Assembly: GCA_024413875.1 (NCBI GenBank)
Contig: JAKSVY010000058.1
Coordinates: 1 to 8,657, forward strand
DNA from: Bacilli bacterium
GTDB lineage: Bacteria; Bacillota_I; Bacilli_A; RFN20; CAG-826
Reading direction: 5' to 3'
Length of the DNA stretch: 8,657 bases
Shown here in pieces: positions 1-8,183 of the stretch. Each line of letters begins with the position of its first letter. The first letter of the stretch is position 1. A program made the translations under genes and the position numbers. Under the pieces are notes generated by a model that had not been told where the DNA came from, searched no databases, and saw only the letters and a program-made list of their open reading frames with translations.

Positions 1-2185
1 TTAAATAAAGTCCAAAGTTATTACAATATTTATATATTTCATAAGTAGATCCTGTACCGGTATCTGTATTTGGACCATGGTATCCACCACTTGTCCAACC
101 TTCACCATAAATATAAATATCTTTATCAAAACTAGATAATTTATCTTTAATAGTGTTAAGTGTTTTGTAATCAATTAATCCCATTAAGTCAAAACGGAAT
201 CCTTTGATTTTGTATTCGGTTGCCCACATATAGACACTCTCAACGATGAACTTTCTCATCATTGGAGCATCTGATTTAACTTCGTTATGGCAACCACTAC
301 CATCGTATAGTTCTCCTTTTTCGTCATATCTAAAATAATATCTAGGCATTAACTTATTAAAGTTAGATGCACTTGGAGAAGAAACGTGGTTATAAACAAC
401 GTCCATGATTACACGTGTATGAGCGTTAGTTTTAGACATTTGTAATACAAGATTCTTAAATTCTTTAATTCTGGTTGTTCCGTTTGATGGATCAGAGGAA
501 TAAGAACCTTCAACACAATTATAATTTAAAGGATTATATCCCCAGTTATATTTACCTTTAGCAAGACCTTTAACAGATTCATCGTTATCGTGATCAAATA
601 CAGGAAGTAATTGAACCGCAGAAACGCCAAGATCATTTAAGTGGTCATAACCAGTAGTTACATCGTTATAATCTTTTAATCTAGTTCCAGATTCAACAAA
701 GGCATTATATGTGCCGTTTCTATTACCTTCATTAGAAACCCAAGAAGAATCACCGGTGAAGTCACTAACATGAACTTCGTAAATAGTTAATTCTTGTGGA
801 GTTTCAATATCAAGACCAGTTTTTTCATTTTCGTTTGATGGGTCCCACTTAAATGTTGTATTACCATCCCATACGAGTGGAAGATCATCCCATCCTTCTG
901 GATTTGTTTCTTTCTTATCATAAATCATTGAACGGACACCAGAAGTTCCACAACCAGTCGCATATGGATCAGTTGTAACAAATGTTCCGTTATAGTTATC
1001 GCATTGATAATTGAAGTATTTTCCTTTTAAATCTCCAACAATTGTTAATTCCCACACTCCAAAGTTGCGGTAATTCATATGCCAACCAACATACTTATCG
1101 TCATCAGGATTTCCACTCATTTCAGCAGTGTTTCCTGATTCATAAAGTAAGATGGTCATATTTGCACTTATTGGAGACCAAACTTTAAATGTTGTGTAAG
1201 ATGGACAATAGTTAACACCTAAATCATCAACATTTGTTGCAGAATAATATCTAACAAATTTCTTCGTATCATAAAGTTTTTCAAACGAGGCAAAACATGT
1301 CTTATTTAAGGCAACTGTTGAAGAAACTTCTTTTGATACAAGTGAATACACACAATTGATTTTTGCAGTGTAATCAAGGTCGATATCGAATTCTTTATAG
1401 TCACCACTGACATTAGATTGCCCGGATAAAACTAAATAATTTTTCTTAATTGCTTCACGCTTTTTGAGTTTAACTTTGTAATAGTTTTCATCAAAAGCAT
1501 AAAGTTGCCAACTTACATTTTTTGTTTCTGGAGTTGTAACACAATGAATTGTCTTCCAGTCTGTAAATTGAGCGAGTTTAATTCCATCAACTTTAGTTTC
1601 AGCTTCGGTCGCAAATTGAGCCATACCACCACCAGCGGCAGGTGTGCACCAAACATCAACTTCTTCGTTTACTGGAGGAAATTCAGCGTAATGAAGTTCG
1701 ACGTCATCAGATTGACCACCCCAGTTTAAATTGGATGGTGAAATCATTTTGTATTTAACAATGTACATTAATCCACTTCTTCCAACGAATTCTTTGAAGC
1801 GTGGATCTGGAGCATCTTTCTTAATGTTAACTTCGATTGTCATTGAAGTTCCATCAGCACTGTAACTAACAATATCACTGCCATTAACAGCGTCAGAATA
1901 TTCAACACCATCAACACCATTACACCATAAATAGAAGGCACGACCCTTACAAAGTCCATCATCATTCACATAGTGAATACGAACTTTTGAAACAGGACCA
2001 ATTGTGTCATCTTCTTCATCATCTGATGAGGCAAAATGAGGATTGTCAAGAGAAGCGAATGAATTATCGTCATAACTAACTGGATCATCACCAACTTCTT
2101 GAGAAACTTCGTTTGCGTTTGAACATCCTGGTAAAAGTAAAGATGCAGCTAATAAAGAAGTAATTATTTTTAAATTTTTGTTCAT
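1..2185 (-). CDS. pulA: Type I pullulanase lipoprotein (GH13_14-like), C-terminus cut by window edge
   Basis: This enzyme should hydrolyse alpha-1,6 branch links in pullulan, amylopectin or glycogen at the outer face of the membrane. 728 codons are visible and the gene runs off the left edge. The ATG at 2185 has AAGGAGG 7 nt upstream. Residues 1-21 are a lipoprotein signal ending in LLPGC (Cys21). A CBM41/PUD-like module begins near residue 66 (VRIHY at 68-72). A pullulanase-type N2 region follows, then a CBM48-like domain around 325-430 (FKVWSP, Trp336). The GH13 barrel starts near YEVHVSDF (about 469). YNWGYNP, the type I pullulanase signature, lies at 546-552, region I DVVYNH at 595-600, region II GFRFD with nucleophile Asp666, and region III YGEGW with acid/base Glu695. 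Region IV and the third catalytic Asp lie beyond the window. It is the last visible gene of the operon. Substrate class is firm from the motifs; exact specificity is inferred. Confidence 0.93.
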   Translation of the reverse strand, partial: MNKNLKIITSLLAASLLLPGCSNANEVSQEVGDDPVSYDDNSFASLDNPHFASSDDEEDDTIGPVSKVRIHYVNDDGLCKGRAFYLWCNGVDGVEYSDAVNGSDIVSYSADGTSMTIEVNIKKDAPDPRFKEFVGRSGLMYIVKYKMISPSNLNWGGQSDDVELHYAEFPPVNEEVDVWCTPAAGGGMAQFATEAETKVDGIKLAQFTDWKTIHCVTTPETKNVSWQLYAFDENYYKVKLKKREAIKKNYLVLSGQSNVSGDYKEFDIDLDYTAKINCVYSLVSKEVSSTVALNKTCFASFEKLYDTKKFVRYYSATNVDDLGVNYCPSYTTFKVWSPISANMTILLYESGNTAEMSGNPDDDKYVGWHMNYRNFGVWELTIVGDLKGKYFNYQCDNYNGTFVTTDPYATGCGTSGVRSMIYDKKETNPEGWDDLPLVWDGNTTFKWDPSNENEKTGLDIETPQELTIYEVHVSDFTGDSSWVSNEGNRNGTYNAFVESGTRLKDYNDVTTGYDHLNDLGVSAVQLLPVFDHDNDESVKGLAKGKYNWGYNPLNYNCVEGSYSSDPSNGTTRIKEFKNLVLQMSKTNAHTRVIMDVVYNHVSSPSASNFNKLMPRYYFRYDEKGELYDGSGCHNEVKSDAPMMRKFIVESVYMWATEYKIKGFRFDLMGLIDYKTLNTIKDKLSSFDKDIYIYGEGWTSGGYHGPNTDTGTGSTYEIYKYCNNFGLYL

Positions 2186-2192
2186 TACTTAT

Positions 2193-2200
2193 CCTCCTTT
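2193..2200 (-). promoter_or_regulatory. Strong Shine-Dalgarno of the pullulanase gene overlapping the upstream stop
   Basis: On the minus strand AAAGGAGG sits 7 nt before the ATG at 2185, and its first A residues are part of the TAA stop (2199-2201) of the preceding gene. The overlap means ribosomes ending the Big2 lipoprotein are placed directly on this site. It fixes the pullulanase start and suggests coupled translation. Confidence 0.85.
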
Positions 2201-3203
2201 ATTGTGCGTGGCCAACATCAACCCAATATTTGTAATTTTTACCTTGTGGGTTTGCTAAATCAAAATATAAGGTAAATGGACCATCTTTTTTAACATGAAT
2301 ATTTCCATAATCACCATAATTAATTTCAACTGAGTCAGCAATTGAGTAAGTAACACCTGAATCAGTGTGATCCATATCAAAGTAAATTAGTTCAGAGCCT
2401 TCTTTGTATTGACAAACTTTAAATTCATCATCAGCTTTTCCGGTGAATTTAATCATATATTCTTGACCGGATGAAGATTGAGTATTTAAAGAAAGTTGAT
2501 ATAGAGGATTAGCTTTCCAATCATTTGGAGTGCCAACTAAATAATAACCATCTTTTTCAAGAGGTTTGGTAACTGTAATTTTACATTCAGCGTTAAAACC
2601 ACCATCAACTGTAGTAACTTTAATCGTAGTTTCACCAAAATCCTTGCCAGTTACAAGCCCTTCAGTAGATACACTTGCAACAGCTTCATCACTTGTTGAC
2701 CATGTTAATAATTTATTAGTTGCGTCAGTTGGATCAAGAGTTGCGGTAAGTTGAAGAGTTTCACCAATATTTAATGTTGCTTCACTCTTATCTAAGCTAA
2801 CTCCTTTAACCGGGTTAACATCTTCTCGAGGAAGAATGGTTAAAGGTAAAGATTTAGATTTAGAACTATCTCCTTTTGCAGTCGCAATTAATTCGGTAGT
2901 TCCTTCTTTAATGCCAGTAATGTAAATTGCTTCACCAGATTTAACTTCAGTTTTTTCAACATTAGCGAGACCTTCATCTTTAAATGAGAGAACTAAAGTA
3001 TCATCAAATTCTCCTTCACCTTCAATTACAGCGATAATTTGAGTCTTTTCATTACCAACTTTAATTTCAAGTTTTTCAACATTAAAACTAATTGATTTAA
3101 TCGTAAAATCAGATTGAGTATTAATTCCATTATTATATACGCATGAGGATAATGCGATTACCGGAGCGAATAATAATGGTAAGATAACTGAGAATTTCTT
3201 CAT
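2199..3203 (-). CDS. Big2-domain lipoprotein with a C-terminal putative glucan-binding module
   Basis: A 334-aa secreted protein with no catalytic motif, likely a membrane-anchored polysaccharide-binding partner of the flanking enzymes. Residues 1-21 form a signal peptide with lipobox ALSSC (Cys21). Residues about 35-124 look like a degenerate Ig-like domain. Residues 131-212 are a clear Big2 domain (VKGVSLDKSEATLNIGETL, TNKLLTWSTSD, then VDGGFNAECKITV). Residues about 216-334 begin KDGYYLVGTPNDW, an opening resembling starch-binding beta-sandwich modules, and are rich in aromatic residues (YFDMDH, FTLYFDL, YKYWVDV). The ATG at 3203 has GAGGAGG 6 nt upstream. It lies between the amylase and the pullulanase with 12-13 nt gaps, which supports a role in glucan use. 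Binding itself is inferred; an Ig-type spacer or general adhesin is the alternative. Confidence 0.85.
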   Translation of the reverse strand: MKKFSVILPLLFAPVIALSSCVYNNGINTQSDFTIKSISFNVEKLEIKVGNEKTQIIAVIEGEGEFDDTLVLSFKDEGLANVEKTEVKSGEAIYITGIKEGTTELIATAKGDSSKSKSLPLTILPREDVNPVKGVSLDKSEATLNIGETLQLTATLDPTDATNKLLTWSTSDEAVASVSTEGLVTGKDFGETTIKVTTVDGGFNAECKITVTKPLEKDGYYLVGTPNDWKANPLYQLSLNTQSSSGQEYMIKFTGKADDEFKVCQYKEGSELIYFDMDHTDSGVTYSIADSVEINYGDYGNIHVKKDGPFTLYFDLANPQGKNYKYWVDVGHAQ

Positions 3204-3209
3204 TGCTAA

Positions 3210-3216
3210 CCTCCTC
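3210..3216 (-). promoter_or_regulatory. Shine-Dalgarno of the 334-aa lipoprotein gene touching the amylase stop
   Basis: GAGGAGG on the minus strand ends 6 nt before the ATG at 3203, and its first base is the last base of the amylase TAG stop (3216-3218). It sets the start codon and places termination and re-initiation next to each other. Confidence 0.85.
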
Positions 3217-5855
3217 TATTTTTTCTTAAATGCTGCAACAGCAAAGTTTTTACCACCTATATTTCCATATGTGGTTGTTGGAGCGTCATTTAAACTTTTA
3301 ATATTTTCATATGATGCATCAAGTGCATACTTATATTCATCTTGAGTTAATCCGTTTTGTAAGAATATTTGCATTTCATAGGATGGGTCTTTTGGATCAG
3401 TAACAAATATTCTAAGAACATTCTTGCTGCTCCATTTATATTCAATATGAGCATCCTTTGGATATTCTTTTTTAATAGCAATTAATCCTTTATAGAATTC
3501 ATAGAATTCATTATCAACAACTAATTCCATTGGAGTTGTATCAGTGCTTGGAGTGTATTTAACACCTTCGCCATTATTAACTAAATGTTTATTATGATCA
3601 TCAAGTTCAAAAGTAAATTGACCAAATTTATAATTAGAACGCACTCTCTTATCATTCCAAAGGAATGGTTGACGATACCAAATATCCATTGAGTTTTCAC
3701 TGCCGTACTTGGCAATATGTGTATTTGTGTTTGAACTCATACCAAGTTCATCTCCATAATAAATCCAAGATAATCCTCGATTTAAAATAGTAACCGCTGC
3801 TTGGAACATTGCCTTTCCATTAGCATATGTATCGCCATATTCAATGTGTTCTTTAGCGGCTGTAGAGTTTTTATCACCAGTACCATTAGCTTGGTTAATA
3901 ACTCTCATAACGTCGTGGTTAGAAGTAAATGCACCATTAATGAAGTCTTTACGATTTCCGCCTGGAACTAAATAATTAGCACCTACTTCAAAATTTTCAT
4001 TAGATGCAAATGGAACAAATGTTTCAGCAGCCTGAGTGCCATCATTATAGGAAGCTGCACCTTGATCAGTGTTATAAATCCATGCTGGAATATGATAATA
4101 ATTTGAAAAGTCAAATTGTGAATCTAAAGCACGATAGTAATTTGAAGTTCTTGTGCCCCATCCATCAAAGTTTTCGCCAACTAAGAAGAAGTTAGGATTA
4201 ATATCTTTTAAAGCTTTAGAAAATTGATTCCACCAATTAACATTCTTGGTTAAATCACTACTATAGTCATATTTTTTATAGATATATTCGCCTTTTTCAT
4301 CATCATATGATTTAGCTTCACCAACGTCATTAATAATGACGTCACCTTCAGTATCTTCGACTTCATCGTTCATGTAGATATGTTTAACAGCGTCTAAACG
4401 ATAACCATCAATGCCGACTCCACTGTTATCAATATTTAACCAATACTTAGCTTTTTCAATAATTAAGTTGCGAGTTGCAATGTTTTCGTAGTTAATTTCC
4501 GGCATACCAGAACCAAACTTACCATAGTAATAGTAATTTGATTCACCATCTCTATACCATGAAGGGTTATTTGAATTAGCATCTTCTTCTACAGTAATTT
4601 TGCTATATCCATCTAATACCCATTTTTTATTTGCGTCATCATAATGCATTTTGGCTTTCTTAACCATGTCTTCCTTGTATTTCCAAGTATAGACATTTCG
4701 CCACTTAATGCCGTCACTTTCTTCTGCCATCTTTGATTTTTTGAACCATTCATTTGTTTTAGAAGTGTGGTTCAAAACTAAGTCCATAAGAACTTTCATT
4801 CCTTTAGCGTGGGCTTTATTAAGCAATTCAATATAATCTTCTTTTGTGCCGTATCTACGGTCAATTTCAGTGTAATTTGATACATCATAGCCGTGATATG
4901 AGTCTGATTTATTAACAGGTGTAAGCCATAAGCACTCAACACCTAAATCTTCTAAATAATCAAGTGAATCAATAATTCCGCGAATATCGCCTATTCCGTC
5001 ACCATTAGAATCTCTAAATGAAGCAACGAATATTTGATATCCAACACCTAATTCTTTAAATGTATCAGATGTTTTATCGGTTGTTTCATAATATTCTGGA
5101 ATTTCTTCTGTCTCAGAACGATATTTACCAGTTGTATCTGAATCAACTGGATTAATAATTGGTTGAGGAGGAATCACACCACTACCTACTCTAAATGTAT
5201 ATCCAGAAAGGTTACCTGTGCATGTGTATAGGTGCATCGCCTTACCACCTTCAACAGTTCTCCAGTTTTCTTCTTTATTAAATCCTTCTACATAAGTTTC
5301 ACATCCACCATCAGAAGTCCAGTTTTTAGAACCATCCATTGATGATTGAAGAGGTAATAGGAAACCAACTTCTTCAGCACCATTAAAGGTGACTGGAGTG
5401 CCGGTTTTACCGCCAATTAAATCTGTTCTTGATAAATCAACATCAAAAATAATGCCGTATTTATCACAGAAAGTTCCAGAACCTTCTAAACCAACTTCTG
5501 GGAATGTCATAAAACTTGTAGACATTGGCTTTAAAGTTAATTTATCACTAACTTTTGTTGGACCATCATAGCCCCAAAGAGTTCCTTCAAGGTTTTGAGG
5601 GAAAAATTGCCAAAGCCATAAGCAATAATTATCATAATCTGTCGCGCCTTCACCACGATTGTAGTGAAAATATAGGTGATTTGGCTTACTCCAAGTATCA
5701 GTCCAAGCATCATAATCTTCTGGATCAATTTCAGGAACACTACCCGATGTAGTTGGTTTAGCGGATGTTTCTCCAGTGGTTGGAGTATTTCCCCCGCCAC
5801 AAGAAGTAAGTAGCATAGCTAATATCGGGATAAATAATAATTTCTTTTTTTTCAT
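3216..5855 (-). CDS. GH13 alpha-amylase-family lipoprotein with N-terminal CBM41-like module
   Basis: This enzyme should cleave alpha-1,4 links in starch-like glucans outside the cell. From the ATG at 5855 it is 879 aa. The signal peptide ends in LLTSC (Cys19), followed by a Thr/Ser/Pro-rich linker. Residues about 58-210 resemble CBM41 (LYFHYNRG, CLWLW, GIIFDVDLS). The GH13 barrel starts near Tyr273 (YQIFVASFRDSNGDGIGD), with HGYD at 321-324, region I DLVLNH at 358-363, region V MPEIN at 451-455, region II GYRLDAVKH with nucleophile Asp488, region III GEN with acid/base Glu561, and region IV SNHD with Asp648. All three catalytic residues are present. A C-terminal beta-domain occupies about the last 95 residues. 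The large domain-B insert between regions I and V is rich in aromatic residues. Neopullulanase or oligo-1,6-glucosidase activity cannot be excluded, because GH13 subfamily was judged only from motifs. An in-frame TTG at 5861 is an alternative start. Confidence 0.93.
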   Translation of the reverse strand: MKKKKLLFIPILAMLLTSCGGGNTPTTGETSAKPTTSGSVPEIDPEDYDAWTDTWSKPNHLYFHYNRGEGATDYDNYCLWLWQFFPQNLEGTLWGYDGPTKVSDKLTLKPMSTSFMTFPEVGLEGSGTFCDKYGIIFDVDLSRTDLIGGKTGTPVTFNGAEEVGFLLPLQSSMDGSKNWTSDGGCETYVEGFNKEENWRTVEGGKAMHLYTCTGNLSGYTFRVGSGVIPPQPIINPVDSDTTGKYRSETEEIPEYYETTDKTSDTFKELGVGYQIFVASFRDSNGDGIGDIRGIIDSLDYLEDLGVECLWLTPVNKSDSYHGYDVSNYTEIDRRYGTKEDYIELLNKAHAKGMKVLMDLVLNHTSKTNEWFKKSKMAEESDGIKWRNVYTWKYKEDMVKKAKMHYDDANKKWVLDGYSKITVEEDANSNNPSWYRDGESNYYYYGKFGSGMPEINYENIATRNLIIEKAKYWLNIDNSGVGIDGYRLDAVKHIYMNDEVEDTEGDVIINDVGEAKSYDDEKGEYIYKKYDYSSDLTKNVNWWNQFSKALKDINPNFFLVGENFDGWGTRTSNYYRALDSQFDFSNYYHIPAWIYNTDQGAASYNDGTQAAETFVPFASNENFEVGANYLVPGGNRKDFINGAFTSNHDVMRVINQANGTGDKNSTAAKEHIEYGDTYANGKAMFQAAVTILNRGLSWIYYGDELGMSSNTNTHIAKYGSENSMDIWYRQPFLWNDKRVRSNYKFGQFTFELDDHNKHLVNNGEGVKYTPSTDTTPMELVVDNEFYEFYKGLIAIKKEYPKDAHIEYKWSSKNVLRIFVTDPKDPSYEMQIFLQNGLTQDEYKYALDASYENIKSLNDAPTTTYGNIGGKNFAVAAFKKK

Positions 5856-5860
5856 AAGCA

Positions 5861-5873
5861 ATCACCATTCCTT
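5861..5873 (-). promoter_or_regulatory. Two candidate ribosome binding sites that leave the amylase start ambiguous
   Basis: On the minus strand, GGTGAT (5861-5866) is complementary to the 16S rRNA tail and sits 5 nt before the ATG at 5855. AAGGA (5869-5873) sits 13 nt before that ATG but 7 nt before an in-frame TTG at 5861. The ATG gives MKKKKLLF, a normal lipoprotein start; the TTG would add only two residues (M-L). I prefer the ATG, but both reading choices give the same mature protein. Confidence 0.55.
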
Positions 5874-5874
5874 A

Positions 5875-8175
5875 CTATTTGTGTAAACCAAAATAGATTT
5901 CGTCCATTCCATATTTAAATTTAACATATGTATCAGCGTTAACTCCGCCACCAGTATAAACAATAGCGTCACTACCATTATAGGAAAATCCTGGTATACT
6001 CGAAGGATTTACAATACTAATAGTAAACACAGTCGCATTATCTAATGTCTCGCTAGTGTTGACACACTTAATAGCATCATTAGTGTGATATTCATGCCCA
6101 ATAAGCATATATTCATCATAACCATCAAATGTCGTTCCATTAGGAGTTAATTCGAATGGGCAATTATTAACAGAAAGATAATATTTATTAACTTCAAGTC
6201 CGTTACACATAATGGTCTTATTTTTAACATCAACATAGATATTGGCTTCAATATTTAAACATACTTTAACAGTGCCATTATCATTCCAACAGTTATTATT
6301 GGATGATTTCTTTGGCAAATAACCGGTTATTTCCTCACCATTATTGAAACATTTAATTGTATCGCCAGATTTAACACTAACTGGTGTGGCGGTAACATAT
6401 TCATCACCTTCATTTAAAACTAAATCATAATTTGTTGATCCAATAAGCAATTTATAACCTTCGCCAGTGGATTCTTGCCATTTAGCATATAAGTTAAGCT
6501 CACTGCCAGGAACAGTTATTGTATTATTTGGAACAATGGCTTTATTTGTGTATACAACATCTCCAGATTCGCTTGTTGCCCAACCTTTAAAATAATAACC
6601 ATCTTTAGTAAATTTATTATCATTGAGCATCCATCCACCATTATCAGCACCATTATAAGCAGTTACAGAATCCATAGTTCCTACACCGCCATTCGCGTAA
6701 TAGTTAATTGTATAAGGAACAACTGACCAAGAACCAATTTTCCAATTGTTATCAGCATCTTTTTCTTCTATCACATAATATCCTGTATTTTCTTTGAATG
6801 ATGATACAGCTTCAGTGTAATTATCTCCATGATCAGTAAATTGGAAAGAATCACATGTTGGAACTTTAGCTTTATAGACATCTTGTTGTATATCATTTAC
6901 ATATGCTTTGGTCATTGTAACGTAGTTGTCACCTGCAATGCCCCAGCTATGAACTTCAACATTAGACCAGCTAAAGTTATTAGTAAAGTAAACTGTATCA
7001 TATTTGACTCCAGCAACAGTAACAGCACAAGATTTGGTAAATCCGCCATCTTGTGTTTTTACAGTAATTGATGCTTTACCTTCAGATAAGGCTTTAACTT
7101 TTCCATCATCGTAAACAGCAACAGATGGATTATCGCTAGACCAATCAACTTTCTTATTTGTAGCGTTTTCTGGTAATACTGTTGCAACAATTCCCATCTC
7201 TTGCCCAATATTTAATGACATTTCTTCAGGGTTTAAGTTTACTCCAGTAACTGCTACTGGTTCAGTAACATTAACAGTTACTTCTCTAGAAATAACCTCG
7301 CCATGAGGTTTATCATTGGCAGTAATTGTAACTTTTGTGCTTCCAACCTTCTTAGCGGAAAGAGAGATTTTATTGTTGTCTTCATCATGACTCATTGAAG
7401 CAACTGATTCATCTCCAATTAAGACACTTACGGTTTTATCAGTAGCATCCTTTGGAAGTACTTCATATGTAAAGTCAGCACTTTGACCCACTAATAAGTT
7501 TTGAGTTGGAGAAGAAACGCTAATTGATGAAACATGAACAACTCCTGGTTCATCTTGTTTATAAACATCCACTGCTAATCCAGCGGTTACAACATTCTTA
7601 CCTTCTTCAGGGGTGTCAGTGGATGTAACAGTGATTGATGTTTTTCCTTCACCAACAGCAGTTACTTTGAATTGATTGCCTTCAAGTCTTTCTATTGTAG
7701 CAATATCTTCATTACTTGATGCAATGATAACATCTTTATATGTAGCGTCTTCTGGGAACACTGTGTAAGTAATAGTACTTGTATCTTCAGGTTCCATATT
7801 TAATTTGCTAGAAGATAACGCGATATTTGTAACGTGAGTAACTACTGGAACATAAGGAGTAACTGTAACATTACAAGATGCAGAAAAACCACCATCTTCA
7901 GTAATGGCTTTAATAACAGCACTTCCTGTAGAAACGCCAGTTACAACTCCACCTGTAGAAACAGTAGCGATATCAGCACAGGATGATTCCCAGGTAATAA
8001 TTTGATTTAATGCTTTGACGGGCTCTATTGTAGCGGTTATTTTTTGAGATTCACTCACCATAACCGTTAATTCAGTTTTATCTAAGGTAATACCAGTTAC
8101 TTTTTCAATGCCTCCAGAGCATCCTCCAAGTAACATTCCAAGTAATGGAAGAAAAAGGAATAATCTTTTTTTCAT
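5875..8175 (-). CDS. Multimodular Big2 / CBM26-like surface lipoprotein, putative starch-binding adhesin
   Basis: A 766-aa non-catalytic protein, likely tethered to the membrane and reaching out to bind starch. The signal peptide ends in LLGGC (Cys19). Four Big2-type modules follow at about 26-106, 115-205, 213-303 and 307-388. Residues about 391-487 resemble a CBM25/26 starch-binding module (DTVYFTNNFSWSNVEVHSWG, FQFTDHGDNYTEAV). Residues about 486-568 are an InlB-type B-repeat (Flg_new family: INYYANGG, KDGYYFKGWATS, LNLYAKW). Two related modules of about 90-105 aa end the protein (572-660 and 662-766), which I do not recognise. The ATG at 8175 has GAAAGGG 8 nt upstream. It is the first gene of the operon, directly upstream of the amylase. 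The starch-binding role is inferred from the CBM-like module and its neighbours. InlB-type repeats here are a fold, not evidence of invasion. Confidence 0.88.
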   Translation of the reverse strand: MKKRLFLFLPLLGMLLGGCSGGIEKVTGITLDKTELTVMVSESQKITATIEPVKALNQIITWESSCADIATVSTGGVVTGVSTGSAVIKAITEDGGFSASCNVTVTPYVPVVTHVTNIALSSSKLNMEPEDTSTITYTVFPEDATYKDVIIASSNEDIATIERLEGNQFKVTAVGEGKTSITVTSTDTPEEGKNVVTAGLAVDVYKQDEPGVVHVSSISVSSPTQNLLVGQSADFTYEVLPKDATDKTVSVLIGDESVASMSHDEDNNKISLSAKKVGSTKVTITANDKPHGEVISREVTVNVTEPVAVTGVNLNPEEMSLNIGQEMGIVATVLPENATNKKVDWSSDNPSVAVYDDGKVKALSEGKASITVKTQDGGFTKSCAVTVAGVKYDTVYFTNNFSWSNVEVHSWGIAGDNYVTMTKAYVNDIQQDVYKAKVPTCDSFQFTDHGDNYTEAVSSFKENTGYYVIEEKDADNNWKIGSWSVVPYTINYYANGGVGTMDSVTAYNGADNGGWMLNDNKFTKDGYYFKGWATSESGDVVYTNKAIVPNNTITVPGSELNLYAKWQESTGEGYKLLIGSTNYDLVLNEGDEYVTATPVSVKSGDTIKCFNNGEEITGYLPKKSSNNNCWNDNGTVKVCLNIEANIYVDVKNKTIMCNGLEVNKYYLSVNNCPFELTPNGTTFDGYDEYMLIGHEYHTNDAIKCVNTSETLDNATVFTISIVNPSSIPGFSYNGSDAIVYTGGGVNADTYVKFKYGMDEIYFGLHK
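6472..6718 (-). repeat. InlB-type B-repeat (Listeria-Bacteroides repeat) coding segment
   Basis: Residues 486-568 of the 766-aa protein show the family pattern: a Y-T-I-N-Y-Y-A-N-G-G strand, a central G-Y-Y-F-K-G-W-A-T-S turn, and a closing L-N-L-Y-A-K-W strand. Only one copy is present, placed between the CBM26-like module and the C-terminal modules. In known families this is a beta-grasp-like spacer or interaction module. Confidence 0.75.
7012..8100 (-). repeat. Four tandem Big2 modules (protein-level repeat)
   Basis: The encoded residues 26-388 hold four Ig-like units of about 80-90 aa, each opening with a V-x-x-I/V-x-L/V strand and containing a PxxA-T or P-x-x-A-L-N core (PVKALN, PEDATY, PKDATD, PENATN). 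Units 1 and 4 share the ending DGGF-x-x-x-C-x-V-T-V with the Big2 domain of the 334-aa protein. Units 2 and 3 lack it and instead carry an insert rich in charged residues (STDTPEEGK, ANDKPHGE) before the last strand. The repeats have diverged in DNA and look old, not recently duplicated. Confidence 0.8.
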
Positions 8176-8183
8176 AAGTAAAG

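Noticed and set aside
1505..1729. Open frame of 74 codons on the plus strand
   Set aside because: It lies wholly antisense to the pullulanase gene, has no ribosome site or recognisable protein, and the opposite strand has clear domain motifs.
2566..2754. Open frame of 62 codons on the plus strand
   Set aside because: Antisense to a Big2 domain; its Val/Ser/Ala-rich translation is the mirror of Thr/Asp/Ala-rich Big2 codons.
5537..5800. Open frame of 87 codons on the minus strand
   Set aside because: It is in another frame inside the N-terminal part of the amylase, which has a signal peptide and CBM-like motifs in the true frame.
6472..6718. Internalin-type invasion function suggested by the InlB repeat
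   Set aside because: There are no leucine-rich repeats, and this repeat occurs in many surface proteins; the operon context points to glucan binding.
1..8175. Alternative genetic code (TGA as tryptophan), considered because of the AT-rich, Mollicutes-like style
   Set aside because: Tryptophan is encoded by TGG throughout and none of the four long frames contains an in-frame TGA.
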